Of a DNA stretch of 64,000 nucleotides, positions 1 to 10,959 are shown piece by piece. The position numbers and the translations under genes are program-made. This DNA is from Chalara sp. BL73 (Eukaryota; Ascomycota; Leotiomycetes; Helotiales): contig CAKJVC010000142.1 of the NCBI GenBank assembly GCA_918026815.1, forward strand, positions 558,001 to 622,000, read 5' to 3'. Below the pieces are notes generated by a model. It saw nothing but the letters and a program-made list of their open reading frames with translations, made no database searches and was not told the origin of the DNA. Positions within the stretch are counted from its first letter, which is position 1, and the number at the start of each line of letters is the position of its first letter.

Positions 1-2339
1 TTTAGGAAATACTAAACTCCAGGAAGAGTGATCTATGGCGATTAGCTATCGATGGATGGAGCCATTCCTCCAATGATACTTCCATTGTCCCCGCGGCCAT
101 TTCTTTTGTCATAGGTAATCCACATTCAGATGTAGCAGGACGTAACTGGGCATTGCGGGCAAAGGGGTAGTAAACTAGTATCAAGGAGTTGTATATGAAG
201 TAGTTAATGTATTAAGTAGAATAACCCAATGTCAGTGAAAAAACATCTTTTCTTTCATTGAGTAATGTGCCATGAGTAAATGATGATATGGTAAAAATAA
301 TAATAATAAAAAAATAGAAGGAAGGGTTGAGACTTCCTTGTATACTTAGGTCGCACTGCATAGGTACTACATAAGTAAATTTGCATTTTCTTGAATTCAT
401 ATACGTTTGCTATATAATGATGAGTGATGCAATAGAATCCATCTCAGCTAGATGAGAGGAGGGTATGGTCTATGATATAAACTGCCTTGTGGATTATGCA
501 TGAAGTGAGGAATTGAAGATTGCTTTCTATACTTGCTGTTGGAACCTAGGAAGTTACTCTAATGTCACTTAAAGAAGTCTGTCGAGAAGCAAAACCCACG
601 GCTCAATAGACGAGGTTGAGATGGCTGGGTTTGGAGATAGGGGCTCTTTGGTAGGCTAGTCTCGATTTGGTAATATGTTTTCATTGCCATCTGAGGTGCC
701 TGGCTTAGCGTGTTTTGCTCAGCGACGGCCTATATAAGCCTGCCTCCCTCTTGCAAACTCTTCTTTTCTCTTCGCCTTCGGGCATTTGGTCAATTTGTGA
801 GTTGTTCTTGCAGAACATCCTCCCACCAGCTAGCAAGCACTAACATTGTCACAGGAAACGATACAGAGAAGATTAGCATGGCCCCTGCACTAAGGATGAC
901 ACGCTCAATCAAAGAGAAGCTACCAATTTTTTTCATTGCGGACTGTCATTACAGGATGGTCGTGAAGAAGAAGATTTGCCACCTGCCTACGCAAGAAGCC
1001 TTGTTTTTTCCTGGCAGGGCTTGCATGGCCCCAACTTTCCAGAGTGCCACAGTGGGATGAAGGACTTGGTAAGGCTGGAGCCCCGGGAGTGGCGGCAGAA
1101 GAAGGCGACCAGAACACTCCCCGCATTAGTACATTAGTAGAAAGACGTGACTTGGCTGATGATGGCCTGTGCATGATGGGGATATTCGGATCCAGTTTGT
1201 TGAGGATGCTAAAACCGTCCCATCTCATGCCTTAACAAATCGAAACCAAATATAATACGCCAAAATCGCATGTTGTTTGGTCTCTCGATTTTCGATCACC
1301 AGATGCAGCTGCATCAGAAATAGGCGGTGTCTGAAAGGAGTCGATTGCTTCTCCCTTGGCTACATCCAACTGGCTATGTTAGCCTATCCGATCTGACGCA
1401 TTGTCAATTCAGGAACGCGGCAACGCGGAAGGCATTTTGCCACGCGGATATTGTCCAGGGCTCCATTCCAACGGGTTGTGTTTTCGTTTCAGGATGACAA
1501 AATAAGCCCCGGTTAATCTCAGAGAAACCCATATTTGAGGCGTCCAATATATGACCCGAGGATGAAAACAGAGAGTCATGATGAAGAAAGAAGTTAGTAG
1601 GGGATTTGCATGGCTGGCAAGAGTGTCGATGAAGTCATGGAGCCAGGTACCAGAAGTCTCGATAAGGCAAAGCTTATCGTGACTTCTACGGGCAACCATT
1701 TCGGAGATCATGCCGCAAATCAAGTACGAGGAATGATTCCCATTCGAGAAAAAGTTGACTGACTTTTTGCCGCATGTGATGGAGTCGGCTGCCGTAATTT
1801 TTTTTGGGGAGGTCAACAAAACTGTTGAGGTGTGGTCTTGGCTCTGTTGGGGATCCCAGACCAGGTTCAGCATCACTCACCACCACCATCAACATGCGTT
1901 TGTCAGTCTTTCCGAGGCACATGTAAAAATCAAATCCAGGATTTGCCTTGTGATACTGTGACTTTGTGCAGAATCTGATTCTGAAAAATGAAAACCATTT
2001 CACCAAAATCGAAAGTGAATTCATCAATATCTGGTTCTCCAGGCCTATACATTCCGAAGCTCTACCGTGCTATAAAAACCTAAACGGAAACGCTTCTTAT
2101 TTTTCCACCAGAAACCAAAGAGAATAAAAAATAAAAGATCCATCCCTCCCTCCGATAGGGTCCAGAAGAGCCGCCCCTCCCCTCGCTCCCCACGCCATTT
2201 TGCTGACCTGTTTGGATCGACTAGCGTCTTCCCAAAACTCCCAAGGTCCCAAGCCTTTTACTTATAAGGCTTCCGCCGCCCTCACTCCACCAATTCTTTT
2301 CTTTCTTCAAGCTCTCTCTTCAACCCCCTTTCTCCCACA
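1..2339. other. Non-coding stretch upstream of the desaturase
   Basis: No reading frame here looks like a recognisable protein. Several frames of 60-155 codons exist on both strands (for example minus-strand 1409-1876), but they overlap each other, lack recognisable domains and show no splice structure. The last 240 bases (about 2100-2339) are rich in C and T, with runs of CCCTC, as expected for a strongly expressed fungal promoter and 5' leader ahead of the start codon at 2340. A minus-strand frame at 2-184 ends in a stop just inside the left edge and was not identified. Confidence 0.5.
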
Positions 2340-3814
2340 ATGGCTACTCCTCCTGCTTATGCTTCAATGCCTCCATCCAGCATGGCAAAACCCTCAGAGC
2401 CCAATCGCAACAAGAGACACGACCCGAAGAAACCACACATCACCGACGAGCCCATCACAAGGAGCAACTGGTACAAACATGTGAACTGGCTCAATATCAC
2501 CCTGATTGTGGGAGTTCCTGTGTACGGTTTGATTGCTGCATACTGGACACCTCTGCAGTGGAAGACGGCTGTATTCGCCGTTGCATATTATTTTATGACT
2601 GGCCTGGGTATCACAGCTGGTATGTTCATGACCTGCTTCAACGTTAATATTCGCGGCTCTGACTAAATATATTTATAGGTTATCATAGACTTTGGGCGCA
2701 CACATCCTACTCAGCGAGATTGCCTTTGAAGATTTTCCTTGCTGCTGTTGGAGCTGGTGCTGTGGAGGGGTCGATTCGTTGGTGGTCTAGAGATCATCGT
2801 GCTCACCACCGTTACACCGACACCGACAAGGACCCATACTCTGTCCGAAAAGGCCTCCTATACTCTCATTTCGGATGGATGATCATGAAGCAGAACCCAA
2901 AGAGAATTGGTCGTACCGATATCTCCGATCTCAACGATGACCCAGTCGTTGTCTGGCAACATCGTAACTACCTCAAATGCGTCATCTTCATGGGTTTGAT
3001 CTTCCCATGCCTTGTCACTGGTCTTGGATGGGGGGATTGGTGGGGAGGATATATCTACGCCGGTATCCTTCGTATCTTTTTCGTCCAGCAGGCTACTTTC
3101 TGTGTCAACTCTTTGGCACATTGGCTGGGTGATCAACCATTCGATGACCGCAACTCTCCCCGCGACCATGTTATCACCGCCCTCGTCACACTCGGAGAAG
3201 GATACCACAACTTTCATCACGAGTTCCCCTCGGATTATCGCAATGCTATCGAATGGCATCAATACGACCCCACGAAATGGTCAATCTGGATCTGGAAGCA
3301 ACTTGGCCTCGCCTATGACCTTAAGCAGTTCAGGCAGAACGAGATCGAGAAGGGCCGCCTGCAACAACTACAAAAGAAGCTTGACCAGAAGAGACAAACC
3401 CTTGACTGGGGTATCCCACTTGAGCAACTCCCAATCCTTGATTGGGATGAGTATGTCAGCCGAGCCAAGGATGGTCAAGCGCTTATTGCAGTCGCTGGTG
3501 TTGTTCACGATGTTACCAACTTTATCAAAGACCACCCAGGCGGAAAGGCTTTGATTAGCTCTGGTATTGGCAAAGACGCAACCGCCATCTTCAACGGAGG
3601 TGTTTACAACCATTCCAACGCCGCACACAACTTGCTTTCGACAATGCGTGTGGGTGTTCTCCGAGGAGGTTGCGAGGTCGAGATCTGGAAGCGAGCACAA
3701 CGAGAAAACAAGGACATTTCTTTTGTTAGCGATTCGGCTGGACAGAAAATCATCAGAGCTGGAAGCCAAGTCACACGGATAGCCGAGCCCGTTGCTTCTG
3801 CAGAGGCCGCATAA
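2340..3814 (+). CDS. OLE1: Acyl-CoA delta-9 (stearoyl-CoA) desaturase with C-terminal cytochrome b5 domain
   Basis: Introduces the first double bond (delta-9) into palmitoyl- and stearoyl-CoA in the ER membrane, using electrons passed through its own fused cytochrome b5 domain. Two exons, 2340-2619 and 2679-3814, give 471 residues. The 59-nt intron has a CTGACTAA-like branch site, and the join restores the first histidine box HRLWAH (about residues 96-101). The second box (HRAHH, about 131) and third box (HNFHH, about 270) follow, making the di-iron ligand set. Hydrophobic segments lie between them. A cytochrome b5 domain (about 340-430) carries the heme motif HPGG (about 378). Length and order match fungal OLE1 proteins. 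The start at 2340 follows a C/T-rich leader. It is convergent with the thioesterase downstream, another acyl-CoA-related gene. Confidence 0.97.
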
Positions 3815-4867
3815 TTTGTACAACGTGCCATCGAGCACACCTAATGAGTCGACGAGATAGGATGTCTGATCCGAACCCGAGAAAAGTTGCATTTTCCCGT
3901 TGTTGCTTTGTGGAGCGGGCTTTGTTTATTAGATCTGGGAGACGGCGTTCATGGAATGGGTGGTCGAGAAACTCTAAATGAAAGTCTATACATCATTTTG
4001 CTTCCATGGTTCTCAAACAATACTTTAGGACAATGAGATATCATTTGTCGTTTGAGGGATGGATAGCTTGATGCCCTATGAGGTGTAAACATTAAATTCA
4101 ATAAAAACTTTTCTAATTCTCGACTTTTTGCATTTCATGAACGTGTGTTTTTACTTGACACCATACCTGCATCCTATTTCCCCACAACTAATAGTTTTCC
4201 ACCCAAACCTCAAAACTCATTGCTCTATTCTATAATTAACCCAACCCTCTATCACTATTATCCTGGCCCAAGAAAAAAGGCGATCCACAATCACGCTTTT
4301 TTCATAAAATCACCAGATATCAAGCCCGCATTATCACATGCTTTTTTTTCCCTCCCCGCCTCCCGACCTCAGACCACGGCGTTGCGCGCCCCTTTCCTTC
4401 TCAACGGAAAGGGGGTGTGAAATCAACCACGTCATGACCGCGAGATTTGTTTTTCCTCTTTCTATTTGTTTCCGCTTTCTCAACAGTTTTGCGGTGGGCC
4501 GGGCTGGTTTTGAATTTTTTTGGGTTCGGATATTGGGGTTCGTTTTGGGGAGCTGGGCTTGATTGTTTGGAGGGGGCCTGGTGTTTACTAGGTGGGTTGT
4601 GCGGTGGTGCTGCTGGGGATAAGCTGGTATTAAGTATGGTCTTGCGATGTAGGCTTGTTTGTGTTAGGATTGGAAGGGCTTGGATTGGGTTCTCATGGCT
4701 GTTTCTTGTGAGGGATTTTTTTAATGAGAGTTTTGATGGGGGTGCTGCTTTGAAGGAAGGTATTTTTTGATTATAATCTTTGACAGATGCTAATGGAATG
4801 TATTCGTGGCATCACATGTTCTATAGGCTAGATTCTTGGTGATCCTGGATGTGCTCTCTGAAAGGGA
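3815..4867. other. Convergent intergenic region with abrupt base-skew switch
   Basis: This lies between the 3' ends of the desaturase (+) and the thioesterase (-). From about 4145 to 4430 the plus strand is rich in C, T and A and poor in G. From about 4440 to 4770 it becomes strongly G/T-rich with runs of three to five G. The open frames here (for example 4447-4770) owe their length to this composition and resemble no protein. No gene is supported. Confidence 0.6.
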
Positions 4868-5986
4868 CTATATCTTCGAAACCTCGGGATCGATGCTAAC
4901 CTTCCCATGCTCGCACGTCGCCATCACAGCCCCGTCGCTCTTCCTCTTCATCACGCCATTGATGGAGGCGAGGCGCTTCCCTGCATGCACCACTGTGCTC
5001 TCGATCAGGATCTCCTCGCCTAGTGCGATGGGACGGAGGTAGGTCACTGTCAGGGTGCGAGAGACTCCCGCGTATGCCCACTATTCAAGGTATTAAGACG
5101 GTCCCAAACGAGCATTTGGAATGAATGAGAAGGAACGGTAAGGGAGAAGGTGGAAGGAGGGACATACGAATCCCGGACGCGCGATCGGTGCCAGGGCAGT
5201 GGTGGTGCAGAAGTCGAAGATCGTGGCCGTACAACCTCCATGTAGGTTTCCTAGACGGTTGCAGTGGTCTTCTTGAACGGTGAAGGAGAAGGTGCTTGTG
5301 CCGTTGGGTTTGGCGGAGGCGGAGATGAGGGTGAGTTGTTTGGATATGACGGATGATGCCCAGCCCTGGTATAAGGATCGAAGGTTAGTATTGCAAATGC
5401 TGCATTATTCTCGCCCTGGCTGTTCTCACACTCGAATAGTGAATAAATTCAAGGAAATAAAGACAGGATGCATGCTTTGATATTGCAAAACTCTATACTC
5501 AAGATCCTTATACAGGTATTGGCAAAGCACTTAAGTGATTCCGTCTACTTATCAAGACACAAATGGAAAGACACCCTCCCCTATGAAGGTTTAGGCTGAG
5601 GCTTTCAACAACCCGTCAAGAATTATAGCTGAAGACATGAAACAAATGGAATCTCAACACCCAAAAACGATTTCGCAAAGCTGTATTTTCGAGGCGCTCT
5701 AGTGATTGCAAAACACGAACAAAGTGAATTGATTTTGAATACAAAAAACATTCAGCCTACAAATTTGAGATAATTTGACCCCTCCTGAAGCAAAATCTTG
5801 TGTCTTTCAAAAGAACGAAACCGAGATATCTAGACTCACCTTGGTCGTTTCTTCGTCACTTGAGTCATAGCCAGTCAGTGCAAGGACACGATCTGCCGGA
5901 GATATATCGCTCTCAGTCGGTATCCCTCTTACTACATGTCCATCTGCAACTCCAGGTATAGAGCCCGTTTTATCTTGAGGGGCCAT
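4868..5986 (-). CDS. Hotdog-fold thioesterase superfamily protein
   Basis: Predicted acyl-CoA thioesterase of the PaaI/ACOT13-like hotdog family; the substrate cannot be read from sequence. Three exons on the minus strand, 5840-5986, 5168-5365 and 4868-5080, all joining in phase 0, give 185 residues. The first intron is long for this window (474 nt) and has a perfect TACTAAC branch site about 16 bases before its acceptor; the second is 87 nt. Exon 2 carries the family signature GNLHGG followed by a hydrophobic helix, and exon 3 the strands around [11 protein letters not shown] and a [12 protein letters not shown] turn. The start at 5986 is the first ATG after the divergent promoter shared with SMC2. 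The exon 1 segment (49 residues) is acidic and not part of the hotdog fold, so the true start could be debated. Confidence 0.85.
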
Positions 5987-6217
5987 GGTGAGTTTTCGCT
6001 GGAAACACTTTTCAGAGCTGAACTACTGTTCAGGATGACTTGCATTTGCACATTGCTGCTCCCTGGATAACCGAGCCGAGGCAAGCTTTCATGCGTTGAT
6101 GCCTGAGGACACAAAAGCAAAAGTGGAGCCACGACGCGGTTTGTTGACGCGAATTCTCGAAAATAAACAACGGTGACAATCTGGCAACGCTCCTTTCGCA
6201 ACTCCAAAACCGCCGAC
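5987..6217. promoter_or_regulatory. Divergent promoter between thioesterase and SMC2
   Basis: Only 231 bases separate the start codons of two head-to-head genes, the thioesterase (minus, start 5986) and SMC2 (plus, start 6218). Both transcripts must initiate inside this interval, or in the first part of the neighbouring gene. No TATA box stands out. Confidence 0.6.
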
Positions 6218-9200
6218 ATGAGGGTTGTTGAAGTGATTATAGACGTATGAAACATCTATTGCTCTTGCTAGATTACTACTAACGTGTTGTAGGGTTTTAA
6301 ATCGTACGCCGTGCGAACAGTGATCTCGGGATGGTAAATAATGACCCCACGGCGGCTTTGGTATGAATCTGACATGCTGAAAAGGGACGAGAGCTTCAAC
6401 TCGATAACAGGATTGAACGGAAGTGGTAAATCAAACATCCTGGACTCAATATGTTTTGTTCTTGGTATAACGAACATGGGAGTGGTGCGGGCCCAAAATC
6501 TCCAGGTATGCACCCTTTTGCACATCCTAGGCTTGAAACTGAGTATATTGTAGGACCTCATATATAAGCGTGGGCAAGCCGGTGTTACGAAGGCAAGCGT
6601 GACGATAGTCTTCGATAATCGCGACAAGAAGAAGTCTCCCATAGGATTTGAAGAGTATGCGCAGATCAGTGTGACTCGGCAGATTGTACTGGGAGGGACC
6701 AGTAAATATCTGATTAATGGCCACCGAGCACAGCAGCAGACTGTACAGAACCTGTTTCAATCTGTGCAACTGAACATCAATAATCCCAATTTCTTAATTA
6801 TGCAGGGTCGTATCACCAAGGTACTGAACATGAAGCCTGTAGAGATTTTGGCCATGATTGAGGAAGCAGCTGGAACTCGCATGTTCGAAGATAGGAGGGA
6901 TAAGGCGTTCAAGACTATGGCGAAGAAAGAGATGAAGGTCACTGAGATCACCGAGCTGCTCAAGGACGAGATAGAACCCAAGCTGGAGAAGTTGCGAATG
7001 GAGAAGAGAGCATTTTTAGACTTCCAACAGACTCAGAATGATCTTGAACGACTGACAAGGGTGGTCGTAGCGCATGATTATGTTAAGAATCAGGACAAAC
7101 TCAAGCAGTCGGCCAATGACCTAGAGCTTAAAAAACAGCGCGCGAAAGACCTAGAGGAATCTGCAATCCGGCTCAAACACGAGATAGACAATCTTGCAGA
7201 AGATGTGAAGACTGTGAAGGCACAACGAGAGAAGGAATTGCGGAAAGGAGGCAAGGCTCAAGCTCTGGAAGAAGAGGTCAAGAAACACTCACATGAGTTG
7301 GTGCGACTCTCGACTGTTATTGATCTCAAGAAGTCCAGCATGGCGGAAGAAAAGGAACGAAAGTCTACCATTCAGAAAACAGTTTCCGAGCTTGAGACAC
7401 TCTTGAAGCAGAAAACTAAAGTCTACGACAAACTTCAAGCACAGTACGACAAAGCCAAGGATGATTTGGAAAAGCAAAGCTCTGAAGCGGAGACAAAGGA
7501 AGAGCTATTGCAAACCTTGCAAACTGGCGTGGCTTCGAAAGAAGGTCAGGAAAGTGGTTATCAAGGACAACTTCAAGATGCACGAAATCGAGCCAGCGCT
7601 GCTTCGACTGAGCAGGAACAGGCAAAGTTGAAGATAACACATCTGGAAAAACGAATCAAAGAAGAGGAGCCACGAGCGAAGAAAGCGAAAGAACAAAACG
7701 CCGGGCTTCTCAATGACCTTGAGGGTCTCCGGTCCCAAGCGCAGAAACTGGAAAAGGAGCTTGGGAAACTGGGATTTGAGGCTGGCAAAGAGGATGAAAT
7801 GTATAAGCAGGAGTCCACTCTTCAGCAAACTATTCGGAAGCTCCGCGAACAAGCTGATGGCATGAAACGCAGGGTCGCAAATATTGACTTCAACTATTCC
7901 GATCCCACACCGAACTTCGATAGGTCAAAGGTTAAAGGATTGGTGGCTCAACTGTTCACACTGGACAAAGATCATACAAATGCAGGAACAGCACTTGAGA
8001 TTTGCGCTGGTGGTCGTCTCTACAACGTTGTCGTTGATACTGAGGTTACTGGTACTCAATTGCTCCAGAACGGCAAACTTAGGAAACGTGTCACCATTAT
8101 TCCCCTGAATAAGATTGCTTCCTTCAGAGCATCTGCAGAGAAGATTGGTGCCGCCCAAAAGATTGCCCCTGGGAAAGTTGACCTGGCACTCTCCCTTGTG
8201 GGCTACGATGACGAGGTTTCGACTGCCATGGACTATGTTTTTGGCAATACTCTGATTTGCGCAGATGCCGCGACAGCGAAGAGAGTCACATTCGACCCCG
8301 CCGTTCGGATGAAGAGTATCACTCTTGAAGGAGATTCTTATGATCCTTCTGGTACTCTATCCGGAGGAAGCTCGCCCAACTCAAGTGGTGTCTTGGTCAC
8401 TCTTCAGAAGCTTAACGAATTGAACAAGGAACTCAGCTTTCACGAGAGAACCCTCGCAGAACTTCAAGCAACCATGGCTCGGGAAAAGAAGAAGCTTGAC
8501 CAAGCCAAAAAAATCAAGCAAGAGCTCGACTTGAAGTCCCACGAAATTAAACTTACCGAAGAGCAAATAGGTGGCAACTCATCTTCTTCAATCATCCAAG
8601 AGGTTGAGAATATGAAGGCAAGTATAGTGCAATTGAAAGCTGACCTTGTCGAGGCGAAGAAACGGCAGGATGAGTCAAACAAGGATGTCAAGCGCATTGA
8701 GAAGGACATGAAAGAGTTCGACAACAATAAAGATGGAAAACTTGTCGAGCTCCAGAGCTCTCTTGATACCTTGCGAAAGGCCTTGACTAAGAATTCCGCT
8801 TCGGTAAAGGTCATGCAGAAAGAACTCCAAGGGGCTCGTCTGGACTCGGAACAAGTCGGTGGTGATCTGGCTGCTGCGCAAGAGCAGCTTCAGGAAGCTG
8901 AACAGACGCTAAAGGCACAAGGAGATGAGCTTGCTAATCTCATATCAGAACAGAGCCAAGCTAAGGATACTCATGATATTGCCCAAGCTCATCTGAATGA
9001 TGAACGTGCCAAATTGACCGGGTTTGATGATGAGTTACGCTCACTTGAAGACGCTTCACGGTCTAAAGCAGCTCGCATCACCGAAGAGAGCTTAGAAATG
9101 CAAAAGCTCGGACATCAGATCGAGAAATTTCACAAAGAGCAACAAGCTGCAATCCAGACAGTGGCTCATATGGAGAAGGAGCATGAATGGATCGCAGACG

Positions 9201-9947
9201 AGAAGGATAACTTCGGCCGAGCTGGGACTCCATATGATTTCAAGGGCCAAAACATTGCTGAATGCAAAGCATCCTTAAGAAATCTTACCGAGCGGTCTCA
9301 AGGTATGAAGAAAAAGATCAACCCGAAAGTCATGAATATGATCGATAGCGTGGAGAAGAAAGAGGTCGCACTGAAGAACATGATGAAGACTGTCATACGT
9401 GACAAGAAGAAGATCGAGGAGACTATCGTCAGCTTGGACGAATACAAAAAGAAAGCACTCCAAGAGACATGGCAAAAAGTCAACGGAGATTTCGGTGCGA
9501 TCTTTGCTGAGTTGCTACCAGGCAGTTTTGCGAAGCTTGATCCTCCCGAGAATAAGACAATCAACGAAGGACTTGAGGTGAAGGTCAGCTTAGGTAAAGT
9601 GTGGAAACAGAGTCTGACGGAACTCTCCGGTGGACAACGGTATGTTGTGTCCATATTCTAATCAACTTGTCGCTAACCTGTGCAGGTCTCTCATTGCTTT
9701 GTCCCTCATCATGGCCTTGTTACAGTTTAAACCTGCACCAATGTACATTCTGGATGAAGTGGATGCAGCTTTAGATCTTTCCCATACACAAAATATCGGC
9801 CGACTCATCAAAACCAAATTTAAGGGCTCACAATTCATCGTTGTCAGCTTAAAGGACGGCATGTTCCAGAATGCAAACCGGATCTTCAGGACAAGGTTCA
9901 TTGAGGGTACAAGCGTGGTTCAAGCCCTGACTTCTGCCGACTTCTAG
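6218..9947 (+). CDS. SMC2: Condensin complex ATPase subunit SMC2
   Basis: SMC2 pairs with SMC4 to form the ATPase core of condensin, which compacts chromosomes in mitosis. Five exons, 6218-6244, 6293-6333, 6385-6505, 6554-9639 and 9686-9947, encode 1178 residues, the usual family length. The first coding exon is only 27 nt. The joins rebuild the N-terminal sequence through GFKSYA and the Walker A motif GLNGSGKS (about residues 32-39). Two long coiled-coil arms flank a hinge (about 517-675). The C-terminal head has the ABC signature LSGGQ (about 1086), split from the rest of that helix by the last intron, and Walker B ending in [10 protein letters not shown] (about 1110). Introns of 46-51 nt with GCTAAC or CTAAC branch sites support the model. 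Confidence 0.97.
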
Positions 9948-10959
9948 GCATTGGCTAAAGGTCGCGTCTGTTATCTTCTACGGGGCATTAGGAGACATGG
10001 GGTAGATACGGTGTATAATTTCGGAGTCGTGGTCATAAGGGTCTTGGTTTGGAAGCATTGGAGGGCATAATGATTGTATGAATCTACGAAGTACTGCTCG
10101 GATCACATCCCGAACACAAGGGGCGTAATTGCTGTGGATACATCGTACTCGTAATGAGAGTCCGAAGTACGAAATACGAAATACGACGAATAGGAATAGG
10201 ATATTCTAACCCACAAGTTGTCGTGTTCATGCCTTTTGCGATTAGTCTCTTGAAAATTAGCTTCTAAGTATTCACGGCTATATCTCATGCTGTAGTAGAA
10301 TAAACTGCTTAGTGCGGTACTTTTGTCCCTCACATCTTTGCTCTACCTTGTAGACACCGCCCAACATGTTCGAGTTAGCCGTAACGGGGAATTCTCTCTC
10401 CTAAATTATTGACGAATTATACTTATTCGTAAAGTCGAGCTTCGCCCTTAAACAGACCTACTGAGATATGAAGGATGAATATAACCACCATCCTAACTCA
10501 TATCACGTCAATCCTGATGTCAGGTGGAGACCAATTATTGGCCCCGTGCACGAACATGTGGATTCTTTGGATATGAGTAGGTGGCTAGAGGCACTGCTCA
10601 GCCAACAATATATCGGGCAGTGATGTGCGTCGACGCGAACAACGATGTAAACGTTCTGTATACTTTAATTGAAGAACATCTAGAGCTCCCTACATGAATT
10701 ATAATTATCGGAAAGACAAAGACGGTTAATTCAGGATGTAACGACTCGGATTTGAGTGTCCATTATAAGAACGCATTCTGTAAGGTTATCTGGAACTTCA
10801 GCCGCACGTCGGTGTGCTCAGCCCGCCATCAGGCAACATAACCCGCTCAAAGGTCGTGGTGTTCAAAGAAGATGATTACTCAATCATTCATCTATGTTTT
10901 AGCTCATAACTGCCCTCCCCTTATATTGCTATCTTTTCAAGTGATTCCCAAACCGTGTT
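9948..10959. other. Intergenic region between SMC2 and the HET gene
   Basis: No coding potential was recognised. At about 10165-10192 there is a short run of near-identical units (GAAGTACGAAATACGAAATACG) that looks like a microrepeat. The remainder is unremarkable AT-rich DNA and presumably contains the HET promoter. Confidence 0.5.

Noticed and set aside
1409..2027. Two overlapping minus-strand frames of 155 and 113 codons upstream of the desaturase
   Set aside because: No domain or splice pattern, different frames overlapping each other, and position inside a likely long promoter region.
4447..4770. 107-codon plus-strand frame rich in F, G, L and W
   Set aside because: Its composition follows from the G/T-rich strand; it shows no protein-family character and lies in a convergent 3' region.
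7289..9475. Many 60-118-codon antisense frames inside SMC2
   Set aside because: Shadow frames opposite a long coiled-coil gene; the leucine/phenylalanine-rich translations mirror glutamate/lysine codons on the other strand.
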